25,467 bases of DNA from Aureobasidium sp. EXF-3400 (Eukaryota > Ascomycota > Dothideomycetes > Dothideales > Saccotheciaceae): NCBI GenBank assembly GCA_024195585.1, contig SWBL01000514.1:1-25467 (forward strand). The letters run 5' to 3'. This document shows, piece after piece, positions 1 through 10,242 of the stretch (position 1 is the first letter of the stretch; every line of letters begins with the position of its first letter). The position numbers and the translations under genes were made by a program. The notes beneath the pieces are model-generated. The model saw only the letters and a program-made list of their open reading frames with translations. It did not search any database and was not told where the DNA came from.

Positions 1-94
1 TGGTCACCCACCGTAGTACTAATCTGCCGTTCAACTGCTTATGTATGGCAGAGCGGACGGGATGCCCAGTTTTCAGCTGACTGTGGCCGTATGT
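1..94 (-). rRNA. 5S ribosomal RNA gene, partial (5' 94 nt present)
   Basis: On the minus strand this reads as the 5' four-fifths of a fungal 5S rRNA: an ACATACGGCC start near 94, then GGGCATCCCGTCCGCTCTGCC, the internal control region, and GGTGGGTGACCA at the window edge. The last ~25 nt are missing because the window starts inside the gene. 5S rRNA is a Pol III product of the large ribosomal subunit. A lone copy among protein genes fits the dispersed 5S arrangement of filamentous ascomycetes. Positions 1-69 are identical to 25399-25467. Confidence 0.93.
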
Positions 95-457
95 GCTAGA
101 ACCGTTCACTTTCATGTAGAGATACTACCTATCCGTCTTGGTCCACTCGTGCTATTTGACCAGAACTCCTTCAAGATAGTGGAGTTCGACTGAAGATATC
201 TGAAAGTTGGCTGAAATAAAAGCTTGCGTACGACGGACGTAAATACGATCTAAGCAAATGCCCCTTGAACAATATAGAAAGAAACAAAAATGACAGACGA
301 ATATCTGTGTTGCAGAGGATGCAAAATGTGGTGTCAAAACGCTGAACGACCCAATCCAAAATTTCCTGGTCCTGTTGCCTTGCCCAAAAGAGAGAGAAAA
401 AAGACAATGAGAAAACGCTTGAACGATAGAACAAAAACACCAAAGCAGACCTCTGCT
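95..457. other. Intergenic, 5S gene to F-box gene 3' end
   Basis: No convincing gene. It holds the 5' flank of the left 5S copy and the 3' untranslated side of the F-box gene. Open frames here have no recognisable protein character. The part nearest the F-box stop is purine-rich. Confidence 0.6.
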
Positions 458-2581
458 TTACATGACAACGCAACCACCGCTTCTGGCTCTACGTCTGCGA
501 CCTCCACCAACACCGGCACCTCCACCATTTGCGCCGCCGTCTTCTTCGTCTGCATGCATCATTTGTGCCTCACGGGCACGACGACGACGTCTGCGCGCAC
601 CAGAACCACTGGCACCGGCCTCTTCCTGAGCGATCATGAACTCAGCCCACTTGCGCTCGAGACGAGTGGCGGCCAAGAAGTCGCCCCGTAGTACGCGCTT
701 GGTGTGCTCTTCGACTGTGGGCTGATAGTTGTAGAAGCACTTGAGTTGGATGATTTGTGTAGGGTAGGTGCGGACAGTCTGCGGTTGAGGCGTGCCAGAT
801 AGGACGTCGGCATCATCTGTATTTGATGCTGGTGTGGGCTTTACTGTATTGCGGATCACTTCTGCATTTCGTGATAGTACTTCGCGAATACCAGTCCACG
901 TCACGTTCTGGCAATCGTATGCAGCGAGGCGTAGACCGACAGCAGGCTGTTGCTTGGGCTGAGTGGTTCGTGCTGCACGAGCACGCACCATGGCTGCTGC
1001 TTCGGCGAGGCACAAGTCGGACACGCGGGTGTTGTCCATGTCGAGACTCTCTAGATTAGTGCAGTTCTTGAGTATGGGCAGCATACCAACATCACCCAAC
1101 TCCTCGCAGTATGAGATGGATATGTGTCGCAGAAGCTTCGCACAAGGAGCGGTGGCAAGCGACTGCAATACTGTGTTGGACAACTCCGTAAGCTCCTCCA
1201 GGTCAAGATGCGTAAGTTTGGGCATTCCATCCAGCATAGACGAGAGAACACCATCAGTAATGCTATGGCACTTGTTGAGTTGCAAGCCTTCCATTTCAGG
1301 AAGTCTGTCGATGCACTTTTCAAGACCTCTGTGGCTGATTCCACGACACCTAGTAAGATCAAGGTGTTTCAACTTTCGAGGTGGAGCGATGCGTCTGCCA
1401 GTCAGGTAGTCCATCTCGCTGTCTTGTCCCTCCATCAAGACCGACAACGATTCATCATTCAATGAATCGCAATTCAACAGGATGAGGCGTTCAAGCGAGT
1501 TTCGTTCGAAGAGAAGCTGCATGAGTTCAACATCGTCCCAGCCATGCACCTCACCAGCACGAAGGTCGCGAAGTCCAGGACAGGCTTCTACCACTTTTTT
1601 CAACCCTCTGGTGTCAACATTGTTGCACCAAGAAACGTTGAGATGCTCAAGCTTGGGACAGTTTTCAGCAATGACCTTCATAGCCGAATTCGTGGCACCG
1701 GCGAGGCCTGAGAGGTTGATGTATACGAGCCTTGGATTCTGCAAAAGGAAGCAATGAATGGCAGTCTTCTCGATACGGCATCCTTCCAGAGAAAAGTTCT
1801 CGAGATTACTGCAAGCTCCGGATAGACCTTTTGCGTGCCATTGTTCTCTAAGCTGAACACATCCTCTCAGATTGAGGTCGCGAACGAAGGGGCCAGCAGA
1901 GGTGACGATGTTGATCAGGGCATCGGCGGGGATATCGCGATAGAAGTCAGAGGTGTCGAGGATAGACCAGAGCTGACCATCAAAACATCTGCTGTGCCAC
2001 TGTTTCGAGACAGCTGAACATCTGACGACTTCTCGAGGCTCGAGATAGGAAAGAATCTGCATAGCCAGCTCGGACGGCAAGTCCTCCCAGAAGTTAAAAG
2101 AAGATTTAGGCTGCTCTACGGGCTTGTGAATGGGTATGGAGAAATAATCCTCCTCTTCAGCAATTCTCGTGGTGGTTCTGAAATCGGGCACGGGTACAGA
2201 ACCAAGGTAACGAGAACGAGCTAACTTCTCATCGAAAGAGGGAAAAGGAATGCCTGGAGTGGTGGCAGCTGAGGTTGGAGCTGTCGAGTATCCGACAGAG
2301 AGCTCGGAGGCCAGCGAGTTTCCGTACGAGGCATAAGAAGCGGAGCCGGAAGAGAGCGATATGCAGGAAGCCGAAGCCCTTCCTCCTGTCCGGTAACCTG
2401 AAGAGGGCGTCCTACCAAGCTTGGCCAGAGACGGGGAAGACGACATGCGCTGTAGAGTCTGTATGAACCTCTTCTTGCCCTTGACTTTCTGTATCTGGAT
2501 TGGCACAGCCGGAGACATGGAGGCTGATGGTTCAGCAGCTGTCGTCTCCAGGACCACGGATTCGGTGGAGGCTTGGGCCAT
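458..2581 (-). CDS. F-box / leucine-rich-repeat protein with C-terminal CaaX box (SCF substrate receptor)
   Basis: A single-exon gene for 707 aa; ATG at 2581-2579, stop at 460-458. A Ser-rich N-terminus (~1-160) precedes an F-box at ~164-208 (FWEDLPSELAMQILSYL), the Skp1-binding module of SCF ubiquitin ligases. LRRs fill ~225-520, with repeated patterns such as LEHLNVSWCNNV, LKHLDLTRCRGI and LTHLDLEEL; these would select substrates. After ~640 comes a low-complexity tail with an Arg run, Gly-rich stretches and a final polybasic RRRRARSGG before CVVM at the terminus. Cys704 in CVVM fits a CaaX prenylation site next to a polybasic patch, which would anchor the ligase to a membrane. The arrangement recalls animal FBXL2/FBXL20, which also end in CaaX, and it differs from yeast Grr1. 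The family is conserved in filamentous fungi; the substrate is unknown, so no symbol is given. Confidence 0.93.
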   Translation of the reverse strand: MAQASTESVVLETTAAEPSASMSPAVPIQIQKVKGKKRFIQTLQRMSSSPSLAKLGRTPSSGYRTGGRASASCISLSSGSASYASYGNSLASELSVGYSTAPTSAATTPGIPFPSFDEKLARSRYLGSVPVPDFRTTTRIAEEEDYFSIPIHKPVEQPKSSFNFWEDLPSELAMQILSYLEPREVVRCSAVSKQWHSRCFDGQLWSILDTSDFYRDIPADALINIVTSAGPFVRDLNLRGCVQLREQWHAKGLSGACSNLENFSLEGCRIEKTAIHCFLLQNPRLVYINLSGLAGATNSAMKVIAENCPKLEHLNVSWCNNVDTRGLKKVVEACPGLRDLRAGEVHGWDDVELMQLLFERNSLERLILLNCDSLNDESLSVLMEGQDSEMDYLTGRRIAPPRKLKHLDLTRCRGISHRGLEKCIDRLPEMEGLQLNKCHSITDGVLSSMLDGMPKLTHLDLEELTELSNTVLQSLATAPCAKLLRHISISYCEELGDVGMLPILKNCTNLESLDMDNTRVSDLCLAEAAAMVRARAARTTQPKQQPAVGLRLAAYDCQNVTWTGIREVLSRNAEVIRNTVKPTPASNTDDADVLSGTPQPQTVRTYPTQIIQLKCFYNYQPTVEEHTKRVLRGDFLAATRLERKWAEFMIAQEEAGASGSGARRRRRRAREAQMMHADEEDGGANGGGAGVGGGRRRRARSGGCVVM

Positions 2582-3611
2582 CGTGTCTAAGCAGTGATAT
2601 GCTCAGATCAAGCTATCGAGACCGAGATTCAACACTCTTCCAGAGAGGTTGTTGACGTGGAAAAAAAGTCGGATGGGGATAAGGGCCGTTATCTGCGAGC
2701 AGCAAAAAGGCGGAGTAGCAGACCAAGATGCAAAGGCGGGGGATGTGCACGCGACTGGACAGGCCGACAGCGATGGGTCAACGAGTGGACGGAGACATGC
2801 AGATGACAACAAGAGACATGGAGCACAAAGGTCAAGAGGTCAAAAGCTCAGATTCCAGAAGAACCAAAAGGTCCTGGGGTGCTGGGTACGTACTCAATTT
2901 GTCCGTCCGTGTTCGAGTCGAGCTCTTGTCCGAGCGATTTTTTGGCCAAGGCTGAACCCTCTTATCGCCCCAATCTGGAGCGGGGGACAGGTCTCGGCGG
3001 GGCTGTGTTTAGGCCTGCGTTGAGGGCCGCGAATGTCTGTCCGTTGCGTGATAGAACGCCCCCTCCCAGCCTACTCAGACTAGAGTCTCGTCTTCAAGCA
3101 TCCTCTGAACGTACAAGGAGGACATGAAGCGGCATCGGCTCGGAAAGTAGTCTAAAGCAGAGTGCATCAGGGATATCTTTGTAAAGAGCTGCTAAAGATT
3201 CGTCAGCCGCGGATGTGTCCACTCCCGGCCCGGTAGCAGCCCCCACACGGGCTGAAAGCCTCAGCCTGACAAGAGTCGCCTCCTTGCAACTCGACGTGAT
3301 GGAGTGGAGTGGGTTTCAACAACTTCAGACTCCACCTGTTACCTCAAAACCACTGTCGTTCCAATCTGCAACGCCTATCGCTGCTCAACACACCAATCTG
3401 AGACGACATGCTATCCACCATCCCAACATGGCACGCGACTACTACGCATGGCACAGAGAAAACAAAGCAAAATCGCGTCCTGGCTTGTTCGTTGGCTACT
3501 GATATGCCTATCTCGATTCCATGATCATCTCTGCTTTCAACTATCTCACATGCTCTCAGTTTCTGTTCTGTAGGTCATGCGCTCATGGGCATTCTCTTCG
3601 GCTGTTCCTCC
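2582..3611. other. Long intergenic region, F-box 5' side to DUF1772 3' side
   Basis: About 1 kb without a supportable gene. It should hold the minus-strand promoter and leader of the F-box gene, plus the 3' flank of the DUF1772 gene. A plus-strand frame at about 3215-3502 starts only with GTG and has no family resemblance. No tRNA, repeat or transposon ends were seen. Confidence 0.5.
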
Positions 3612-4313
3612 TTATCCCATACGGTCGGCACCAGTCTTGAGGACTGCGCCGAGACCGAGCACTTCGAATTTGTCGGCGATTGCCCATCCAGCTGCCAGAG
3701 TTCCGAATAGAGGAAGAAGGGAGCGAACGAGATTGAGAGTGAGCCACTTGTCGACAAGCTGGTGGACTGTTTCTCCCTGAGCTACACCCGACTCAACCGC
3801 CGTGTCGGTCAGAGAGGCATCGGCCAGCGATGAAGCCTTCTCTTGAAGCTTGCTGTTCACGCCTCCCATGAAGAAGACTGTGTACGGAATCATGCAAGGG
3901 ACCACGATGGCTGCAGCGGTGTACAGGGTGAAGCTAGAAGTTGCAGTGGGCTCTAGAGAGAGATTTAGCATCCTGGTTTTCGTCATCAAGAGCACGTAAA
4001 CACACCTCTGTATGCGAGATAGCCGAAGATGGCAGAGCACAGAACAGACAATGGTGGAGCCATTACTTTGCCATTGTCGTAGACTGTTAGCCACTGTTTG
4101 GCAAGCAAAGGAGCAGGCGCCTTGAGCAAAGCCGGCCCGGCAACTACGCTGAAGCCCCCGAGAGCACCTGTGAAAGTCACAGTAAATGAGCTGCTGTCAG
4201 TGCATGTTCAATTGCACCTTACCAGCAAGGTATGCGGAAGCAGTGAGGCCGACGACCTGGGCAACGCGAATGCCGGTTGTGGGCCTGGTGGCTGAGATAG
4301 GGATCGAGTTCAT
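3612..4313 (-). CDS. DUF1772 (anthrone oxygenase-like) membrane protein
   Basis: I model three exons: 4313-4223, 4167-4006 and 3952-3612, giving 197 aa. Intron 1 (4222-4168, 55 nt) is GTAAGG..CACAG. Intron 2 (4005-3953, 53 nt) is GTGTGT..CTCTAG with a GCTAAAT branch-like site. Both junctions restore the frame: AYLAG|ALGG and LAYR|EPTA. The protein shows the DUF1772 pattern: a hydrophobic helix near the N-terminus, a segment with KQWLTVYDNGKVMAPPL, a second helix ending FGYLAYREPT, a third (FTLYTAAAIVVPCMIPYTVFFM), an amphipathic linker, then a C-terminal helix with WLTLNLVRSLLPLFGTLAAGW. Four membrane spans are expected. Some family members oxidise anthrones in polyketide pathways, but no polyketide synthase or other pathway gene is present here. 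A catalytic role is therefore unproven, and a generic DUF1772 label is safer. Confidence 0.85.
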
Positions 4314-4977
4314 TTTGGAGCGTGTTTCTCTTGTTGTGTAGTTATCTATTGAGTGAGGGATGCAGGAGAGCTGAAGACCAGTATTTGAACGTCCCAAAGG
4401 AAAGCGCGTCACTCCCTTTGCTTGCTCCAACCAAGAAAGCTTCCCCACTCAATCACATGCAAAACCGAGATACAGGCAGGAACCTACCACTCAAACAAGG
4501 TCTTGGTCGTCACTGCCAATCATGATCGAATTAGATCTCCCTGTCTCTGCCGTCTTTCTGAATCTTGTCTGAATACAGAACATGCTTTGACTTTGGCAAA
4601 GACATCTTCTTTCTCCCAGAAGCAGTACGTGCACCGAGGCATTGACTCTTTGAATTGGGTCAACCTTCATACGAGAAAATGATTCGAGCACCCTGAGGTC
4701 CTCGTGAGCGCAAATTTACGGCTAATATTGATACGTTGTCGCACGCGCCAGGAAGTCTTGTTGAAAATGGCCACGTTCATGAATCCAGTTCAAGAGATCT
4801 GGATTGATATGAAAAACCTCAGTCCCGTGTATTTCTAGTCTATAGATGCGGAGTGAACGTAGTGAACGGAGTGTTGAGATATGAAGCATCATAACACTCA
4901 AATAAAACCTATCGACATGCCAGCCGAACACGAATAATAATACATGACTCACCAACCAAATATTTTCCTCCCATAAC
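4314..4977. other. Intergenic, DUF1772 promoter and transcription-factor 3' end
   Basis: No gene supported. The right part is AT-rich and probably 3' UTR of the Zn2Cys6 gene; the left part is the 5' flank of the DUF1772 gene. A small direct repeat of AGTGAACG lies near 4852-4870. The overlapping minus-strand frame at 4722-5036 runs into the 3' end of the transcription factor and looks like a shadow. Confidence 0.5.
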
Positions 4978-7819
4978 TCATTGACGAGGTCTACCTGCAG
5001 TGGGATCGTTAAGATCAAAGCCAGGCCCCGTGCCAAAGAAATCAGCCCAATCCCATTCCAATGTCATAGGCATCTGCCACAGGTCCTGTGGTACAAAGGG
5101 CTGTTGAAAGCTACCACCCAGATCTCCACCCATAGGTCCCATGCCATAGCCTTGCATTTCAAAGTTGTTATCTTGCGGGAATGTTTGTGAAAATCGGTTG
5201 TCGGCTTGAGCGAACATGTTTCCTGGTGCAGGTGGAGCGCTCTGCATCCAGGGTTGTGGTGCCATGCTGGTGGTGGTTTGGTAAGGGGATGTGTTTGACG
5301 GTGTTGTGAACGGTATCTGTCCCATGGATGAGGGGTGTCCAGGTTGGCGTTGCATTTGCCCGAAAGATGGAGATGCCGTTGTTGTTCGTCCACCAGGTAG
5401 GGTCGAGGTAGACAAGTTTGGTGTTCTTTGCGCTTGCGCCGGCTGAGACGTCGAGCGACGCTCTGATTCCGAGGTCTGAGCGGATTGTGCAGCTGGGTCG
5501 CCCTCTCGGTTCTTTCTCTTGCCTCTGCCTTTCATATCTCTTTCAGCCTTATCAAGGACTACCCTAGCGATGCGCTCGAACTCTTTGCAGATCGAGGCCA
5601 TTCTTCGACAATGAATGTTCCCGTCTTCGTTGCATAGCATTTGCAGGAACTCCGTCATGGAATTCATGAGCTTAAGATCAGAGCGCGCTCTAGCATCTTG
5701 TGGATTTTGCAGAATATTGGCGAAGAGTGTGACAAGCGCAGATACTGGATAGTACACCAGGAGCCTAGTAACCATGTTAGCATAACAGTCCATCCTAAGA
5801 CATCCATGTCAACATTTGTACTTACCAGACACAAGCATGGTCCCGACTCGGAATGAACTTAACGAGCGAGATGGATGTTCGTGCGGCGTTTACACATAAT
5901 GCCGCCGACATAAATACACGCGGGTTAAGTGGGCGTGCATTTAGGCCAGCGATGGCATAATTCGAAAGACGTGACGTCCAGTAGCCGTGATGGACCGACA
6001 TTCGATGGATGGTTGTAAGACAGTTGTAGTAAGCAAAGTGCATAACAACAATATGCAGCATCATTGGTGATTCGCTAGGCATCTTGATCTCATGCTCCGG
6101 GCGGAATTCAAGAGGGATAGAGTCTTTCCACTCTTCTAGTTCTTGGTCGAGATCGCCAATCGTGTTCAATAGTTCGCCATCTGTTTGGCGGGCAGCCTTG
6201 ACCGAGTACAGTAACTTGTAGACCTTTGACTGGATCAAAGCAAAGGTACATTGTATCCGGAAAAGATTGACCTTGCCCTTACCATCTCCCAATGACACAA
6301 CACCAATGTTGTCTGGCGGATTTTCACTAGGAAGCTCAACGTTCATGTCGTCGTCATCTTGAATGGGAGGTCTGCCAGAACGAAGACAAATGTCTTTGTC
6401 CATTAGGTACCCGATCCAGAATACACGTTTCCTCTGTTCAGATTCAATCTCGTTGAGGTTGAAGTCAGACCCACGTTTGTGCAGGCCGATACTATGTGCC
6501 AGTCGAATAGCCGCTGCGACGAGGAAGAAGCCAGGTTGTGGATTGGGTGTACCTTGCATGAAGAGGGCCATGCCTAGCAGAGCCTGGACGCTGAGCAGAT
6601 CGTTGTTTCGCATTGTCAACTCGGAGAAGACGGCTAAAGCGTTTTTCAGATATCCCCAAGCTTTTGCATCTTCTTGTCGGGCATCGTCTTCACCTATGAT
6701 ACGAAGTCTGTGGGAGATGGCAAGCGCAACGTTCAAGCTGGCCCACCAACCAGAACCTTCGTATGGGTCAAGCGAATAGTGTTTATCGACAAGATGCATA
6801 AAAGTCGGCTCGTGGAACAAGGGGAACACGCAGTTGAAGTTATCGAAGAAGTCCTTGAGTAGCGCGAGAGCTTCAGGTTTTGGAGGTAGAGGTCTATAGA
6901 TTTTGCGAGAGAAGATGTCGTCAAAGATTTCGGGTTTCCAGGTAGCCCATGCCCTGTCGTCAGTAGCAGCCTGTGTGATCATGTCGCGGAAAGAGGAGTC
7001 TCCAGTCTTTTCATTCACCCATTGGATTCCCTTGGGCGAGAAGATGGAAAAGCCCGAGGAGGAGCCGATATATCGTGTTTCTCCAGCATTGTTGGTGACG
7101 AGCGAACACATCTGATCTGCCAGGCCTTCTGCAGCCTTGTCTTGAGGCTGCGCCTGGCCGTTCTGCGGCGGCGCAGCGGACTGAGGGCTTGTAACACCAG
7201 TGGGCGGAGTTGGATGGGCAGAGGTCGAGCCATCGCCGGCGACGTGGGGCGAGACTGGGGACGCGAACGAAGAGCCGACAGCTTGTCTGTCTGCCAGGCG
7301 CTTCTCAAGCGTGCCGAGATCAGTCTTACCACCATCGTCTTCGCCCAGCAGACCTGACATCTTCAGCAGACCTTCCATACGCGCAAGTCTGTTCTCCAAG
7401 CCCTCGATGTACTTTGCGCCCTTGGGTGGCTGGCGCTTCTTCTCTACCTGAGTGAAGATGCACTCGGTCTTGTAGTTCTGACAGTGAGAGCATTTGGGCA
7501 TCTTGCCGTCGCATTTGATCTTCTTTTTTCGACACATGTCGCAAGCGCGTGCTATGCGACGGCGCTTGGGGTCGCCCTGGCCCTGATCGTGGTCATTGTC
7601 GTGGTCGTGGTCATTCGCGCGGTCGTCTCCGTCATCATCATAGTTGCCCTCTAGATAGGCGGCGGCCTGCTGGAAGGTAGCGTTGGTGGGCGAGTTCGTC
7701 GTCGAGTAGGCATTGTTGAAAGCAGCACGTATCGAAGGGTTATGGGCTGGGGCAGCGGGCGGAGTGGCGCCATAGGGTAGCGGTGGGTATTGCGGTTGGT
7801 GGGGATTGTGAGGGTTCAT
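4978..7819 (-). CDS. Zn2Cys6 fungal-specific transcription factor (fungal_trans domain)
   Basis: Two exons, 7819-5826 and 5764-4978, give 926 aa from the first ATG. The intron (5825-5765, 61 nt) is GTAAGT..ACTAG with a perfect GCTAAC branch and joins ..[13 protein letters not shown]. After a Pro-rich start and an Asp/His run (DHDHDNDHD), a basic KRRRIAR leads into the zinc cluster at ~93-120, CX2CX6CX6CX2CX6C ([16 protein letters not shown]), which binds two zinc ions and CGG-type DNA. It is followed by a linker and a dimerising coiled coil ([18 protein letters not shown]). The middle homology region covers roughly 250-650 ([42 protein letters not shown]). The tail is Gln/Pro/Met-rich and ends in an acidic-aromatic patch ([10 protein letters not shown]) that could activate transcription. 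The start is uncertain: the frame stays open upstream to 7978 without an ATG, and a 12-codon 5' exon at 8018-7983 spliced to 7921 would add 46 residues. The regulated pathway cannot be told from context. Confidence 0.9.
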
Positions 7820-8726
7820 GACGCATTCGAGATGGTTGCAATCTGGCGCACAGGTGAGCGCCGAGAACTGCGATGGCACAGAGAGATGGCGCGCGGTTGA
7901 TGGGGTATGCGCATTCGATGTCTGATGAACCCTGACTGACGATGGGCCCTTCTGATGCTGCGCCCGTTTACTTTTTGCTTACTCGACGGCCTGCTAGGTC
8001 ATGGACGGCGGCGGCCATCGGACTTTAAACGCGCCTAAATCCACATGTACGAAGCAATACGAGCTGCTTGGAACTTGACTATTCAAAAATCCCACTCGTT
8101 CATGTCCGATGCTCCAACCTTGGCTCACTGCGGTAATTGACGCGACTCGCAGCATGCTCCATCCTTCCATGAGCATTCTCGCATGCTCGCCTCTCTCCTT
8201 CGAATCAAAATCCTGACTCTTGATTGATTAGAGCTTCGCGAATCTACAATTTCAAGGCTGGAACTCAAAAGACCCTTGCCCTACACGGACCCTTCGGAGC
8301 AAGACGTCTCCGTTTTCCGTCTCGTCGGTTGCGAACAGAAGAATACCCAGTCCCGTGGCGTATCTTGGCCATCACCCAAATTGTTAAGATTACCTATCAG
8401 AACCGTGAACCTGTCCAAGAATGGCCTTTCAGACCCCTGAAATCTAAGAGAGATGCATGGCTGCCAGTTCTACATTAGAAGTTCTGCACGTTGGCGAGTC
8501 AAACGTGCAGATAGTGAAAATATGTTCTGAAAGCGTTGCCATCTGGGGACCATCTGGGGATGTTCTGAATCTTTGCAGTGAACTTCTGGTTGACAATTTT
8601 CGACCACCATCAGCCTTGAACTTTCGTGATCACCGTTCTGAGTCCAATACACATATGCCTCACTTCGAAACCAGTACTTTCTGAGTTCACTCAACCTAAC
8701 AAAAAATTCTTCGCAAGTTGATCAAG
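7820..8726. promoter_or_regulatory. Divergent intergenic region between transcription factor and TPT1
   Basis: About 0.9 kb separates two genes transcribed outward. The part next to the transcription factor is either leader with a small upstream ORF (ATG at 8018, TAA after 16 codons) or an unannotated first coding exon. Another out-of-frame ATG lies just 5' of the chosen start. The remainder shows no recognisable gene; frames at 8224-8478 and 8457-8684 lack protein character. Individual promoter elements cannot be assigned with confidence. Confidence 0.5.
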
Positions 8727-9753
8727 ATGCCTGGAGGACGCGGTCGCGGTGGTCCCATGCCACGAGAAGTCCAAGTCTCAAAAGCGCTAAGCAAGTTGCT
8801 CCGTCACAGCGCTGCGAAGGAAGGTCTCCAACTAGACGCAGCCGGTTACATTAATCTTAAGGATGTGGTAGGTCTGATTCGTGCTATCCCCTTTTCGATT
8901 CTACAAAATTTACACATGCTCGCGCGTTCATGCCGAGCCACTATTCTCATTCCTACATCAAATGCATTTCTTTCCCAGTTCTGACTCAGACGCTGGTTAG
9001 TTGAACAACCAAAGGATTCGCGGCCTCAAGGCCACACTTGCTGAAGTCAAGCAAATCGTGGCCGAGAACGACAAGCAGCGATTTTCTTTAATTCACAAGT
9101 CGGCCGCAGCTTCAACAACATCAAGTGTTCCAGCCGATGATGCAGCAACATCCACAACTTCTGACATCCCCAGTCAACTCCCAGGATCAGACGATCCTGC
9201 CGACTACCTCATTCGTGCAAACCAAGGACACTCTTTGGAGATCGCATCTGAGAATCTTTTAACACCAATCACCGAGGAGAACCTTCCTCCCACAGTGGTC
9301 CATGGAACAACTCATGCTGCTTGGCCTCTGATCGTAGCTACTGGCGGCCTAAAAAAGATGACTCGTACTCATGTTCACTTTGCCTCTGGTCTACCTGCAG
9401 GCTTCAAATCGGAGGACAAGGACGCAAACGCCGCACCAGTCATCTCTGGCATGCGAAACTCGTCATCAGTCTTGGTCTATGTAGACATCAAGAAGGCCAT
9501 GGAAGCTGGAGTCAAGTTCTGGAAGTCTGAGAACGGTGTCATCCTGAGTGAAGGAGACGAAAACGGCGTCATCGGCCTGCAGTTCTTCAGCAAGGTCGAA
9601 GACCGCACTGGAGGACAAGGAGTCTTGGTTGAGAACGGAACCGTCTTGAAGGAAACTCCCGAATCATGGACCAAGCCAAAGAATGTCAACAAGCCAAGGA
9701 AGCAACATGATGTTACAAAGGATCAAGCAGACCAGAAGTCAACATCAACATAA
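8727..9753 (+). CDS. TPT1: tRNA 2'-phosphotransferase (Tpt1/KptA family)
   Basis: Two exons, 8727-8867 and 9001-9753, give 297 aa. The intron (8868-9000, 133 nt) is GTAGGT..GGTTAG with a CTGAC branch 18 nt before the acceptor, joining INLKDV|LNNQRIRGLKATL. The enzyme removes the splice-junction 2'-phosphate from ligated tRNA using NAD+, the last step of tRNA splicing. Family hallmarks are all present: SKLLRHSA (Arg26, His27), NDKQRFSL, RANQGHS at ~119-125, VHGTTHAAWPLI at ~147, a TRTHVHFA segment and the late VLVYVDIKKAMEAG..FWKSENGVILS strand. The start at 8727 is the first in-frame ATG and opens with a short Gly/Arg stretch. A low-complexity Ser/Thr/Asp linker (~82-115) separates the N-terminal winged-helix part from the NAD-binding part, and the tail is Lys-rich. 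Both are fungal additions. Identification is secure. Confidence 0.95.
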
Positions 9754-10242
9754 GGTGGTCTCAATCCTCCCAGGTTGAAGAAACATGTCAAAAGCAGAAA
9801 TTTCTGCACAACAAGACCAAGGAAAGGCTTAACGAAAAACAGACAAGACGAGTTTTACAAGCTTGCAAATCATGAAACACAAAAATGCAAAATATATCAA
9901 TACCTCTCTACTACCATGACTGTTGGACTTTCTACAGTACTACGTGTCGTACGCGCAATTCAGCACAACGAAAACCAACGGATAAAGCAATGCAATTCGG
10001 AATCGTCTGAGGTCAAGGCCGAGAAGGAAGTGAACCGACAAGACAAACTTTCACTTGCAACCCCTTGTAAACAAGACCAAGAGCAAACAAACACACACAA
10101 AACAAATCCGTGATCATCTATTTCACACCCTCACTTTCACTTCCACATCATCTCACATAAAAACGCCAGCTCTCCAGTCAATCCTCTGATCTCAACCTTC
10201 CTTCCTCACCTTCGCTCCTCAATCCAAACTCCAACCACAACC
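9754..10242. promoter_or_regulatory. TPT1 3' flank and promoter/leader of the small acidic gene
   Basis: No ORF of note. The last ~110 bases before the ATG at 10243 are strongly pyrimidine/CA-rich (runs such as CTTCCTTCCTCACCTTCG), ending in ACCACAACC before the ATG. That is a typical leader of a well-expressed filamentous fungal gene. A TATA-like AAAATATATC lies near 9890 and a weaker CATAAAAAC near 10154; neither is proven. Confidence 0.5.

Noticed and set aside
290..691. Plus-strand ORF of 133 codons
   Set aside because: Its right part lies antisense to the F-box gene's low-complexity tail; Thr/Ser-rich composition is the mirror of the Gly/Arg coding sequence.
3215..3502. Plus-strand ORF of 95 codons
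   Set aside because: No ATG start, no family pattern, no supporting intron or leader signals.
3612..4313. Secondary-metabolite cluster suggested by an anthrone oxygenase-like protein
   Set aside because: No polyketide synthase, tailoring enzyme or transporter nearby; DUF1772 members are often unrelated to such clusters.
8224..8684. Two short plus-strand ORFs before TPT1
   Set aside because: No recognisable domain; they lie in the divergent promoter/leader region and one lacks an ATG.
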